A DNA stretch of 64,000 bases, taken from Pseudomonadota bacterium. Its GTDB lineage: Bacteria; Desulfobacterota; Desulfarculia; Desulfarculales; Desulfarculaceae. Below the pieces are notes generated by a model. It was not told the origin of the DNA and made no database searches. It worked only from the letters and a program-made list of their open reading frames with translations. The position numbers were made by a program, and so were the translations under genes. This document shows, one piece after another, positions 42,025-53,831 of the stretch (position 1 is its first letter; the number at the start of each line of letters is the position of its first letter). The stretch lies in assembly GCA_018896025.1 (NCBI GenBank), contig JAHIND010000005.1:124001-188000 (forward strand). The letters are read 5' to 3'.

Positions 42025-42567
42025 CTAATCCTTCTTCTGCTGGGACATGCGGGCCACGGCGTCCATTATCTTGTCCATGCCGTATTTGTCGGCCAGCGCT
42101 TCCAGGCCCACGTCGATGTCCTCGGGCTTCTCGTCCTCTTCGGCTTCCTCTTCCCGCTCCTCATAGGTCAGGGCGTCCACGATGCACCACTTTACGCAAA
42201 GGGGCTCGTCCTCACCCTCGCACATGTCGCATTTCAGGGGAAGGCCGGAGTCGGGCTCCTTGAACAGGTCCCGCGAGGGGCAGGAAGCCCGGCAGAAGGC
42301 GCACTCGTCGTACTCCTTGCCGTCAATGATGTACTTGTCGCGGCCCAGGCACTCGGCCGGGGTGTATTCGCCGGCGTACACCGGCACGTACACGTCCTTG
42401 AGCGGCTCGCGGATCACCCTGACGCGCGAGCGCTCGGGGTTGTTGCCGCTGTACTTGGGCGCGGCGTGGTAGGCCGAGCAGATCATTTCGCAGGCCCGGC
42501 AACCGTTGCATTTATCAACATCGACCTTGATGGTCCTGACGGTTTTGGTCTTTTTAGCTTCCGCCAC
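42025..42567 (-). CDS. bamC: BamC-like polyferredoxin subunit
   Basis: 180 residues. Three to four [4Fe-4S] cluster motifs are spread as in HycB/DmsB-type electron-transfer subunits: CNGCRACEMICS, CAFCRASCPS, CDMCEGEDEPLCVKWC. An acidic stretch EEREEEAEEDEKPED follows and the end is helical. It relays electrons to the tungsten enzyme BamB. Start codon lies 2 nt after the bamB stop, indicating coupling. Confidence 0.92.
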   Translation of the reverse strand: MAEAKKTKTVRTIKVDVDKCNGCRACEMICSAYHAAPKYSGNNPERSRVRVIREPLKDVYVPVYAGEYTPAECLGRDKYIIDGKEYDECAFCRASCPSRDLFKEPDSGLPLKCDMCEGEDEPLCVKWCIVDALTYEEREEEAEEDEKPEDIDVGLEALADKYGMDKIMDAVARMSQQKKD

Positions 42568-42569
42568 GG

Positions 42570-44579
42570 CTACACCTCCTTGTCCTTTTCAGGCGCATCG
42601 TCCTTGGGAGGTGTGTCCGCGTCCTTCTTCAGGATGCCCCGCGCCAGAAAATCGTCGGCCACGAAGTCCAGCCCGAACTCGCGCAGGGTGGTCTCGGTGG
42701 GGATGCCGTCCTCGTTCCAGCCCTTGAAGGCGTAGTAGGTGTCCAAAAGCTCCTTTTCGAGCTCGGGGAACCTTTTCTTCCAGTGGTCCTTGGGAGGCTT
42801 CTCGTCCTTGCGGCTCATGCCCCGCCTGGTGTTGTTGGCCCGCACCAGGGTCCGGTAGCGCTTGGCCGCCTGGGTCAGCTTTTCCGTGTCCATCTCGATA
42901 CCCGCCCCGGCCGAAATGAACTTAGGGTAATTATGCAGGTGATACGGGGGCTTGAGCGGGAAGGACGACAACCCGGCGCACATGCCCAGAGCGTCGTCGA
43001 TGTAGTGCATCCTCTCCTGCCAGTCCACGATGTCGCAGGCCATGGGCGGCGTGGGGTAGTAGGGGATGGAGTTGTCGCCGCGCGGCTCCCAGTCCAGGAA
43101 GTATTGCTTGAACTTCTCGTCGGGCACCTGGAACCAGTCCTTGACGAAAGCCTCCCGGTGCTCCCGCTTGGGGAAGGGCGCCTGGGGGAATTGGCCTTCG
43201 ATCTGGGTGATGTTGATCTTCTCGCCGGTGGCATACATGAGGAAATAGATGGGGTTGAGCATGGACAGCTTCAGGGGGAGCTGCTCGTGCTTCTTGATAT
43301 TGTTGTGGGCGTATTCCTCCGCCCCCTTGCCTATCTGCTTGGCCGCCCAATAGGTGCCGTTGGCCAGGACGTCGCCGATGCCCTCGCGGCGCACTATGTG
43401 GTCCAACAGCCAGTAGAAACGGCCCTCGTTGTCCTCGGGCATGCCCGGGAAGTCCTCGTCGGTGAGGATGCCGTTTTCCAAAAGCTCCAGGGCGAAGGCC
43501 ATCACCTGGGGGGCCGAGAAGCCATCCACCCCGTATTCCGTGGCGCTCTGGGCGATGCCCAAGCCGAACTCCAGGTCGGACATGGCGGCCATGGTGTAGG
43601 TGAGCTTGGAGAAGCATTTCATCATGTAGGTGGGCATGCCCGGCGGGGAGATGGTGGCCCCGCAGGTCATGGGGCAGTTGTAGCAACTGATGAGCCGGGT
43701 GCGCATGGAGTCCAGGGTTTCGGTCCACTCCCGGGCCACATCCTCGTTCCAGAAGTCTTTGCGCCGCGTGCGGGAGTTGCCCCAAGAGAAGTTCTCGGTG
43801 TGCCACTTTTCGTCGTGGACCTTCATCTCCTGGGGAGAGCCCAGCCCGGCCAGAATGGGCATGACGCCGGGGATGGGATGATCGTTGCGGTACTTGATGT
43901 ATTCCAGGACCTCGTTGCAAAGCTCCATGAACTCCATGGGCTTGGCGATGCTGACGTCCTTGGTGCCGCGCACCACTATGGCCTTGAGGTTCTTGTCGCC
44001 CATCACCGCGCCGATGCCGCCCCGGCTGGCGCTGGAGCGTCCCTGCTCGATGGAGGCGAAAAACACCCGGTTTTCCCCGGCCATGCCGATGGCCGCCACC
44101 TGGGCCTTGGGCTCCTTGAGCTCCTGCTGGATAAGCGCCGCGGTCTCGATGGCCCCCTTGCCCCGTAGGTGGGTGGCGTCGCGCAACTCCACCTTATCGT
44201 TGTGGATATACAGATAGACCAGGTCCGGCGACTTGCCCCGGAAGATCACCTTGTCGTAACCGGCGTACTTGAGCTCGGGGGCAAAGAAGCCGCCCATCAT
44301 GGAAAAGGCCATCAGCCGGGTTTGGGGGGAGATGGTGGTGACGATGGTGCGGTTGCAGCCGGTGGCCGGGGTGCCGCACAAAAGGCCGGCGGCGAAGATC
44401 AGCAGGTTGTCCGGAGAAAAAGGCTCGACCTCGGGAGGCACCCGGTCCCAGATGATCTTGGCGTTGGTGCCCAGGCCCCCCAGGTACAGCTCGGTGTCGC
44501 GGGGATCGGTTTCCACCCTCTCGATGTTGCCACGGGACAGATCGACTTCTAAGTTATACCCAGTCTCTGCGTACCTCAT
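42570..44579 (-). CDS. bamB: BamB-like tungsten-containing benzoyl-CoA reductase subunit
   Basis: 669 residues of the aldehyde:ferredoxin oxidoreductase family. The opening MRYAETGYNLEVDLSRGNIE, the pterin-binding region AGLLCGTPATGCNRTIV, IEQGRSSASRGGIGAVMGDKNLKA, and the cluster motif SCYNCPMTCGATIS agree with BamB of Geobacter as I remember it, much more closely than with generic aldehyde oxidoreductases. BamB reduces benzoyl-CoA to cyclohexa-1,5-diene-1-carbonyl-CoA without ATP at a W-bis-pyranopterin. The downstream order C-D-E-F matches the bam operon. A highly charged C-terminal tail (DAPEKDKEV) is an extra. bamG-I are not in the window. Confidence 0.92.
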   Translation of the reverse strand: MRYAETGYNLEVDLSRGNIERVETDPRDTELYLGGLGTNAKIIWDRVPPEVEPFSPDNLLIFAAGLLCGTPATGCNRTIVTTISPQTRLMAFSMMGGFFAPELKYAGYDKVIFRGKSPDLVYLYIHNDKVELRDATHLRGKGAIETAALIQQELKEPKAQVAAIGMAGENRVFFASIEQGRSSASRGGIGAVMGDKNLKAIVVRGTKDVSIAKPMEFMELCNEVLEYIKYRNDHPIPGVMPILAGLGSPQEMKVHDEKWHTENFSWGNSRTRRKDFWNEDVAREWTETLDSMRTRLISCYNCPMTCGATISPPGMPTYMMKCFSKLTYTMAAMSDLEFGLGIAQSATEYGVDGFSAPQVMAFALELLENGILTDEDFPGMPEDNEGRFYWLLDHIVRREGIGDVLANGTYWAAKQIGKGAEEYAHNNIKKHEQLPLKLSMLNPIYFLMYATGEKINITQIEGQFPQAPFPKREHREAFVKDWFQVPDEKFKQYFLDWEPRGDNSIPYYPTPPMACDIVDWQERMHYIDDALGMCAGLSSFPLKPPYHLHNYPKFISAGAGIEMDTEKLTQAAKRYRTLVRANNTRRGMSRKDEKPPKDHWKKRFPELEKELLDTYYAFKGWNEDGIPTETTLREFGLDFVADDFLARGILKKDADTPPKDDAPEKDKEV

Positions 44580-44856
44580 TTTCAGTCCTCACGAGAGTGG
44601 TATACCCGGCTCGCGGTCATCGGGGTCCCAATGCCTTTATGCCCGGCCGCCCGCCCGGCTGCCGGGCAGGTTTCGCCAGACGCCAACGCCGCCGAGCCTG
44701 ATCTACTCTTGTGCAACCTCCCTGCGATACGCCTTGCCGCGTCATTCACCGGGAGAGGGGCGCCCGGACCCGCTGCTGCATTTTTCCGCCGGTGGTCTGC
44801 CCAAAAACACCACAAATTTGCGAGTAAAAACAAGCCCAATTCGAAAAAACAATTAC

Positions 44857-44885
44857 ATTGTAGCCACAATATAACTATTTGTCAA
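44857..44885 (-). promoter_or_regulatory. Sigma-70-type promoter of the bam operon
   Basis: Minus-strand TTGACA (44880-44885), 17 nt, TACAAT (44857-44862): -35 perfect, -10 five of six. Transcription would start near 44850, giving a ~270-nt leader before bamB. Confidence 0.7.
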
Positions 44886-45334
44886 AGCCTTTTGCAGGGG
44901 AAATAGGCGGCCAAAAATTGCCGCCGGGCATCTCCCGCTCCAGCTTTTCGCAAGAGTTGCCAGGGTCTTAGTATTTATTTTTCAGGTGACTGTCTCGCCG
45001 TCCGCTTCCCGCACCGCCTCCCCCTGGCCAGGCGGTCAGGGTCACGCCGAGGCGCAGTCAACCATACTAAGAGGTCCGCCCTGCCCCGGAGCGCGGCGCC
45101 CAAATCCCGCCCCAGAGCTTTTTCACCTCTTTTTTCACCTCGTCGTTGAATTTTGAAACACTTGCCCCTCGGTAGGCTATAATTGATATAATTGGCTGTA
45201 ATAGCCCGGTAATTTACCTAATTGGCCACCCTTTGATGTTGCATAAATCAACACCACCCGAGGCCGGGCATGAGGGGTGATTGAGGGATATTTCACAACG
45301 ATAATCACCGGTTGAGTCACGGCGTATTCCCCCT

Positions 45335-45350
45335 TGGCATGATTCTTACA
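45335..45350 (+). promoter_or_regulatory. Possible sigma-54 promoter of the kinase-SulP cluster
   Basis: TGGCATGATTCTTACA has the -24 GG and right spacing; -12 is TTACA rather than TTGCA, one mismatch at an important base. The first regulator gene downstream encodes a sigma-54 activator, which makes the assignment attractive. Confidence 0.35.
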
Positions 45351-45474
45351 TGCATGGAGGGACATGCATGCCGGACTTGCGCATAGGCTCACCGCGCCGC
45401 TGCCCAGACCGAGAGGCCTTTTTGCCGGGCAAAGGGGACGCCGGGTCGGGGCCGGGGCGGGAGCGGAGAACGCC

Positions 45475-46911
<1,437 letters not shown>

Positions 46912-46914
46912 GCC

Positions 46915-48275
<1,361 letters not shown>

Positions 48276-48279
<4 letters not shown>

Positions 48280-50468
48280 AAAAAACCTCTGGCAACAATT
48301 CGGAGCCGGGCATCCTTTACCGCCTGCTGCCCTTCTTGGGCTGGTTCCGAAACTACAGCGCATCGGCCTTCAGGGTGGACGCCCTCGCGGGCATCACCGT
48401 GGCCCTGGTGCTGATACCCCAATCCATGGCCTATGCCCAGTTGGCGGGCCTGCCCGCCTACTACGGCCTGTACGCGGCGTTTTTGCCGCCCATGATCGCG
48501 GCCATGTTCGGCAGCAGCATGCAGCTGGCCACCGGGCCTGTGGCCATAGTCTCGCTGATGACCAGCGCCTCCCTGGAGCCCCTGGCCACGGCGGGCAGCG
48601 AGGCCTTCATTGCCTACGCCATCCTGCTGGCCTTGGCGGTAGGCATCTTCCAGCTTGCCTTGGGAGTGCTGCGCCTGGGCCTGGTGGTGAACTTCCTGTC
48701 CCACCCGGTGGTCAACGGCTTCACCAACGCGGCGGCCATCATCATCGCCTCCAGCCAGCTCTCCAAGATGTTCGGGGTCTACGTGGACAATGCCGAGCAT
48801 CACTATGAGACCATCTGGCGGGTCATCCAGGGGGCGGTGGACTACACCCACTGGCCGACCCTGGCCATGGGGGTGGGGGCCTTCGCGGTCATGTATGGGC
48901 TCAAGAGGCTCAACCCCAAGATCCCCTACGTCCTGGTGGCGGTGGCGACGGCCATCCTGGTCTCCTGGGCCACCGGCTTCCATCACGACAGCAAGGTGGA
49001 CCTGACCGCCATCGTGTCCCCCCAGGTGCGCCAGGAGATAGCCCAGTTCAACCATGAGGTCAAGCGCATCAACGAGCTGGGCGATGCCCGCGCCTCGCTG
49101 AACAAGAAGGTGCAGCAGGCGCAGCAGGCCCAGGGGCCAGACTCCCTGGAGGGGCTCAAGCTCAAGCAGGAGGCCTCCCTGGACACCGCGCTCATCGAGC
49201 GCGAAAAGCACAAGGCCCACGAGCTGCGCACCCGCCTGCGCGACCACATGTTCGTGGGCGTGCCCCAGCCGGACGGCGGCCTGCGCTTCTACCTGGAGGG
49301 CCGCCAGCCCACGGGGGCCCAGACCGACGGCCGCGTCTGGCGCATCAAGGTGGGCAACCGCCCCCTGGACACCGCCAAGCTGACCATGATGGGCGGCGGC
49401 GCGGTGGTGGGCGATATCCCGCCGGGCCTGCCCACCCTGTCCATACCCACGCTGGACCTCAGCGTGGGGCTGCAAATTTTCCCCTACGCCATCATCATCT
49501 CCCTGCTGGGCTTCATGGAGGCCATCAGCATCGCCAAGGCCATGGCCGCCAAGACCGGCCAACGCCTGGACCCCAACCAGGAGCTGATCGGCCAGGGCCT
49601 GGCCAACATCGTGGGCTGCTTGGGCAAGAGCTACCCGGTGTCGGGCTCCTTCTCCAGGTCCGCGGTCAACCTGCAGGCCGGCGCCTTCACCGGCCTGTCC
49701 AGCGTGGTGACCAGCCTGATGGTGGTCATCGTGCTCTTGTTCTTCACCCCCCTGCTCTACAACCTGCCCCAGGCGGTGTTGGCCGCGGTGATCATGATGG
49801 CGGTGGTGGGGCTGATCAACGTCACCGGTTTCATGCACGCCTGGCGGGCCCAGTGGTATGACGGGGCCATTAGCATTATCACCTTCATCGCCACCCTGAT
49901 CTACGCGCCCCACCTGGACAAGGGCATCATGATCGGCGTGGTGCTTTCCCTGCTGATGTTCCTCTACAAGAGCATGCGGCCCAAGGTGGCCGCCCTGGCT
50001 ATGCACCAGGACTGCTCTCTGCGCGACGCCGACCACTTCAAGCTGCGCCAATGCGAACACGTGGCCGTGGTTCGTTTCGACGGCCCCCTGTTCTTCGCCA
50101 ACGCCAGCTTCCTGGAAGACCAGATAGACGAACGCATCCGCCATCTGCCCAACTTGCGGCATATACTGGTGGTAGCCAACGGCATCAACGACATCGACGC
50201 CTCCGGGGAGGAGGCCCTGTCGCTGACCATAGACCGGGTGCGCAGCGCCGGCTACGACATAAGCTTCTCCCATATCAAGGAGGGCGTGCTGGAGGTGATG
50301 AAACGCACCCACCTGCTGGCCAAGATCGGGGAGGACCACATATATCCCCTGGCGGCCAACGCCATCGCCGCCATCCATGAGACGGCCCACCGGGATTCGC
50401 GGGAAGAGTCCTGCCCCCTGACGAGTGTCTGCCCACTGGAGAGAGTCCATGTGGGAGAGGGAGCATAA
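48276..50468 (+). CDS. SulP-family anion transporter with cytoplasmic insertion and STAS domain
   Basis: 730 residues from MKKTSGNNSEP; 10+ TM segments with the SulP start AGITVALVLIPQSMAYAQLAGLPAYYGLYAAF. A ~130-residue hydrophilic, coiled-coil-prone insertion (about residues 240-380) splits the usual membrane domain before VGDIPPGLPTL. A STAS domain closes the protein (VAVVRFDGPLFFANASFLEDQI). SulP proteins carry sulfate or bicarbonate (BicA); with a beta-carbonic anhydrase five genes downstream, bicarbonate is the better guess, sulfate being the alternative in a sulfate reducer. Confidence 0.9.
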
Positions 50469-50471
50469 ATC

Positions 50472-51698
50472 ATGAGCGTGGTTACCATAATGAGCGGCTC
50501 CTTTTGCGGGGCCGAGGAAGTGGCCCAGGACGTGGCGTCGCGCCTGAGCGTGGAGCTGATGCGCGACGAGGACGTCATCGGGCGAGTCGACCGCAACGGC
50601 GGCCCGGAGGCCGGCAACCTGCGCCGGGCCATGTACGGCCGCACCTCCATATTCAACCAGTTCTCCCATGAAAAAGAGCGGGCCGTCAGCGCCCTGAAGC
50701 TGGAAACGGCCAAGCTGCTCAACGAAAAACAGAACATGGTCCTGCTGGGGCACGTCTCCCTGCTGGTGCCGCGCTCCATCAGCCATGTACTGGAAGTGTG
50801 CCTCATCGCCGAGACCAAGCACCGGGCCGCACGCGCCGCCCGAGAGCTGGGCCTAAGCGAAAAGGAGGCCCTGGCCAGGGTCCACCGCGACGACGAGTCG
50901 GCCATCCGCTGGGCGGAGTACCTGCTGGACCGCGACCCCTGGGCCGCCCAGCTCTACGACATCCTGCTGCCCATGGAAAAACGCGACCCCGAGGACGCCG
51001 CCAAGTTCATCGCGGAGCAGGCCCTGGGAGGCCCCCTGGCGGTGACCGAGGCCTCGCTCCAGGCGGCCAGGGATTTCTTGCTGGCCGCCCAGGTGGAGCA
51101 GGTCTTGACTACCCAAGGGCACAGCAACAAGGACATCCAGGTCTCGGCGGCCCAGGGAAAGGTTGACATCCAAGTGAACAAGAAAGTGTTGCGCCTGAGC
51201 AAGCTCAGCAAGGACCTGGAAGACCAGGCGCGCCAGGTGGACGGGGTCGGCGAGGTGTCGGTGGAGCCGGGGCCCGGCTTCTACCATGCCGACGTCTACC
51301 GCCAGGCCGACTTCCAGCTTCCCTCCAAGGTGCTGTTGGTGGACGACGAGCGCGAGTTCGCCCAGACCCTGTCCGAGCGCCTCCTGCTTCGGGAGATCGG
51401 CTCGGCGGTGGCCTACGACGGCGAGCAGGCTCTCAAGATGGTGGCCGAGGACGAGCCCGAGGTGCTGGTGCTGGACCTCAAGATGCCCGGCATCGACGGC
51501 ATAGAGGTGCTCAAGCGCATCAAGCACGACTACCCCAAGGTGGAGGTGATCATCCTCACCGGCCACGGCTCCCAGCGTGACATGGAGCAGTGCATGAGCC
51601 TGGGCGCCTTCGCCTATTTGGAGAAGCCGGTGGACATCGACAAGCTCTCGGAAGCCATGCAGGCGGCCTATGACAAGGTGCGGGGGCAGGAGGGCTGA
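50472..51698 (+). CDS. Cytidylate-kinase-like / BON-like / receiver fusion protein
   Basis: 408 residues, three parts. 1-200: VVTIMSGSFCGAEEVAQDVASRL and VLLGHVSLLVPRSISHVLEVCLIAET look like the cytidylate-kinase-like family, but the P-loop lacks the usual G-x-G-K-S/T, so catalysis is doubtful. ~205-270: a BON-like fold (SNKDIQVSAAQGKVDIQVNK...VDGVGEVSVEPG). ~288-405: response-regulator receiver (LLVDDEREFAQ, LVLDLKMPG, YLEKPVD). Such a fusion is unusual. It starts 4 nt after the SulP gene and is followed 3 nt later by a histidine kinase, so it may read kinase output and modulate the transporter. Confidence 0.82.
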   Translation: MSVVTIMSGSFCGAEEVAQDVASRLSVELMRDEDVIGRVDRNGGPEAGNLRRAMYGRTSIFNQFSHEKERAVSALKLETAKLLNEKQNMVLLGHVSLLVPRSISHVLEVCLIAETKHRAARAARELGLSEKEALARVHRDDESAIRWAEYLLDRDPWAAQLYDILLPMEKRDPEDAAKFIAEQALGGPLAVTEASLQAARDFLLAAQVEQVLTTQGHSNKDIQVSAAQGKVDIQVNKKVLRLSKLSKDLEDQARQVDGVGEVSVEPGPGFYHADVYRQADFQLPSKVLLVDDEREFAQTLSERLLLREIGSAVAYDGEQALKMVAEDEPEVLVLDLKMPGIDGIEVLKRIKHDYPKVEVIILTGHGSQRDMEQCMSLGAFAYLEKPVDIDKLSEAMQAAYDKVRGQEG

Positions 51699-51700
51699 GT

Positions 51701-53464
51701 TTGGGCATTTGGCGCAAAATCAAGCCGCCATTCTGGGACCGGCGCGACTCGGAGCTGGAGCTGCTCAACTACCGCCGGTTGTGGCGCACCACCCTGTTGT
51801 CGGCCATAGCCGTCACCCTGGCCCCCCTGGTTTTCCTGGCGGGCATCAACTTCTACCAGTTCGAAGAGCAGTACCAGCTTCAGCGCAACGAGATCACCAG
51901 CCACGTGCAGCGGCTGCTGGCGGTCAACAAGGTGCAGCTTGCCAACTTCCTGGAAGAGCGCCGGGCCGCCCTGACCTACGTTAACCTGGCCAACACCTTT
52001 GACCAACTCTCCGACCGGCGCCATCTGGCCACGGTGTTTCGGCGCCTGCGCCAGTCCTTCGGCGGCTTCGTGGACCTGGGCCTCATCGACGGCCAGGGCA
52101 TCCAGCACGCCTACATCGGGCCCTACAACCTGGAGGGCCGCGACTACAAGAACCAGGACTGGTACAAGGAGGTGCAGATTCGGGGCATCTACATCAGCGA
52201 CGTGTTCCTGGGCCACCGCAACTTCCCCCACTTCGTAATCGCGGTGCGCCACGAACGGGCGGACGACCAACCCTACGTGCTCAGGGCCACCATCGACACC
52301 GGCAAGCTCAACAGCCTGCTTTCGGCCACGGACCTGCACCCCATCGGCGACATCTTCCTGATCAACCAGCAGGGGGTCTTGCAAACCCCCTCCACCCTGT
52401 TCGGCGGGGTGCTGACCCGCTTCGAGTCCATGCCCCAACTGGCCGGGCAGATGGGCAAGGTCACCGAGGTCAAGCAGAACAACGCCCCGCCCTTCCTGGT
52501 GGCCACGGCCAAGGTGGAGGGCTCGCCCTTCCTGCTGGTGGTGGTCAAGCAACCGGCCGCCCTGCTCCAGAAGTGGGACCTGCTGCGCATCAACATCATC
52601 GTCATGGTGGGGGTGTCGGTGGCCGCCATCCTGGTGGTCATCTGGTGGGGCTCGGCCACCCTGGTCAACCGCATCTACGAGGCCGACCTCAGGCGGGTGG
52701 CCATGCTGCACGAGGTGGAATACACCAACAAGCTGGCCTCCATCGGCCGCCTGGCCGCGGGGGTGGCCCACGAGATCAACAACCCGGTGGCCATCATCAA
52801 CGAGAAGGTGGGCCTCATGGGGGACATCCTGGGCATGAACCCGGACTTCCCCCGCCGGGAAAAGTTCATGGAGCAGATCAGGGTTATCAAAGACTCGGTG
52901 CGCCGGGTCAGCGAGATCACCCACCGCCTGCTGGGCTTCGCCCGCCACCTGCCGGTGAAATCCGAGCAGATACACCTGGAGCCGCTGATCAAGGAGGTGC
53001 TGGGCTTCCTGGGCCGGGAGGCGGAGTACCGCAACATCTCCATCAACGTGGACATCCCCGCCGACGTGCCCACCCTGGAGGCCGACAAGGGCCAGATCCA
53101 GCAGGTGCTGCTGAACATTCTGAACAATGCTCTGGCGGCGGTGGAAGACGGCGACAAGATCGACATCTCCGTGGCCAGCCGGGACAACGAACAGGTGGCT
53201 ATAACCATCACCGACAACGGAATAGGCATAGCCTCCCAGGACCTCCAGAACATCTTCGAGCCCTTTTTCTCCACCAAGGGGGAGAAGGGCACCGGCCTGG
53301 GCCTTTCCATCACCTACGGAATCGTGCAAAAGCTCGGCGGCCACATAGACGTGACCAGCCAACCCGGCCAGGGCACTTCCTTTATTGTGTATCTGCCCGT
53401 GAAGCAGCGTCCCCGCCGCCTGGAAGGCGCAAGCGGCGAGGACGCCGCAAGAATGGAAGTATGA
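51701..53464 (+). CDS. Membrane histidine kinase with dCache-like sensor
   Basis: 587 residues from TTG 51701 (GGAGG upstream). TM1 (~30-50), a ~250-residue periplasmic dCache-like domain (FVDLGLIDGQGIQHAYIGPYN, DWYKEVQIRGIYISDVFLG), TM2 (~302-322), then HisKA (LAAGVAHEINNPVAIINEKV) and HATPase_c (NILNNALAAV, DNGIGI, FEPFFSTKGEKGTGLGLS). It starts 3 nt after the fusion protein and ends 1 nt before a single-domain receiver, likely its phosphorelay partner. Confidence 0.93.
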   Translation: MGIWRKIKPPFWDRRDSELELLNYRRLWRTTLLSAIAVTLAPLVFLAGINFYQFEEQYQLQRNEITSHVQRLLAVNKVQLANFLEERRAALTYVNLANTFDQLSDRRHLATVFRRLRQSFGGFVDLGLIDGQGIQHAYIGPYNLEGRDYKNQDWYKEVQIRGIYISDVFLGHRNFPHFVIAVRHERADDQPYVLRATIDTGKLNSLLSATDLHPIGDIFLINQQGVLQTPSTLFGGVLTRFESMPQLAGQMGKVTEVKQNNAPPFLVATAKVEGSPFLLVVVKQPAALLQKWDLLRINIIVMVGVSVAAILVVIWWGSATLVNRIYEADLRRVAMLHEVEYTNKLASIGRLAAGVAHEINNPVAIINEKVGLMGDILGMNPDFPRREKFMEQIRVIKDSVRRVSEITHRLLGFARHLPVKSEQIHLEPLIKEVLGFLGREAEYRNISINVDIPADVPTLEADKGQIQQVLLNILNNALAAVEDGDKIDISVASRDNEQVAITITDNGIGIASQDLQNIFEPFFSTKGEKGTGLGLSITYGIVQKLGGHIDVTSQPGQGTSFIVYLPVKQRPRRLEGASGEDAARMEV

Positions 53465-53465
53465 A

Positions 53466-53831
53466 ATGAAGGTTTTGCTCATCGACGATGAGAAAGAACT
53501 GGTAACCACCCTGTCCGAGCGCATGGAGATCCGCGACATCGACAGCGACTGGGCCACCAGCGGGGAACAGGGCCTGAAGATGATCCAGGAGCAGGCCTAC
53601 GACTGGGTGGTGCTGGACCTGAAGATGCCGGGGCTCAGCGGCTACGAGGCCATCCAGGCCATCAAGGCGGCCCGGCCCGAGGCGCGCATAATCCTCCTCA
53701 CCGGCCACAGCGCCCCGGAGGACCTGGACCGCGCCTTGGACATGGGGGCTGATCTTTATCTGGTCAAACCGGTGGACATCGATGATCTGATCGCCTTGAT
53801 GCAGGGCGGCGGCAAACAGGAGCTGAGCTGA
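53466..53831 (+). CDS. Single-domain response regulator
   Basis: 121 residues. Receiver only: LLIDDEKELVTTLSERM, phospho-Asp in WVVLDLKMPGLSG, conserved Thr in ILLTGHS, Lys in YLVKPVD. No output domain, so it should act by phosphotransfer or protein contact. Its stop overlaps the next start (TGATG). Closely similar in sequence to the receiver at the end of the fusion protein and to the one at 55210, suggesting local duplication. Confidence 0.92.
   Translation: MKVLLIDDEKELVTTLSERMEIRDIDSDWATSGEQGLKMIQEQAYDWVVLDLKMPGLSGYEAIQAIKAARPEARIILLTGHSAPEDLDRALDMGADLYLVKPVDIDDLIALMQGGGKQELS

Larger units (their letters stand above)
44580..45474. promoter_or_regulatory. Divergent regulatory region between bamB and the kinase-SulP cluster
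   Basis: 895 nt without a convincing gene. It contains the bam promoter (44857-44885), a ~270-nt bamB leader with complementary CCTCTCCC and GGGAGG segments, an AT-rich block around 45120-45215 including TATAAT at 45178-45183, and a possible sigma-54 site at 45335-45350. A duplicated ACATGCATG (45348-45356 and 45362-45370) lies at the expected start point of that promoter. Confidence 0.55.

Noticed and set aside
40834..42735. 633-residue plus-strand frame opposite bamD/bamC
   Set aside because: Shadow of strongly conserved Fe-S protein genes on the other strand.
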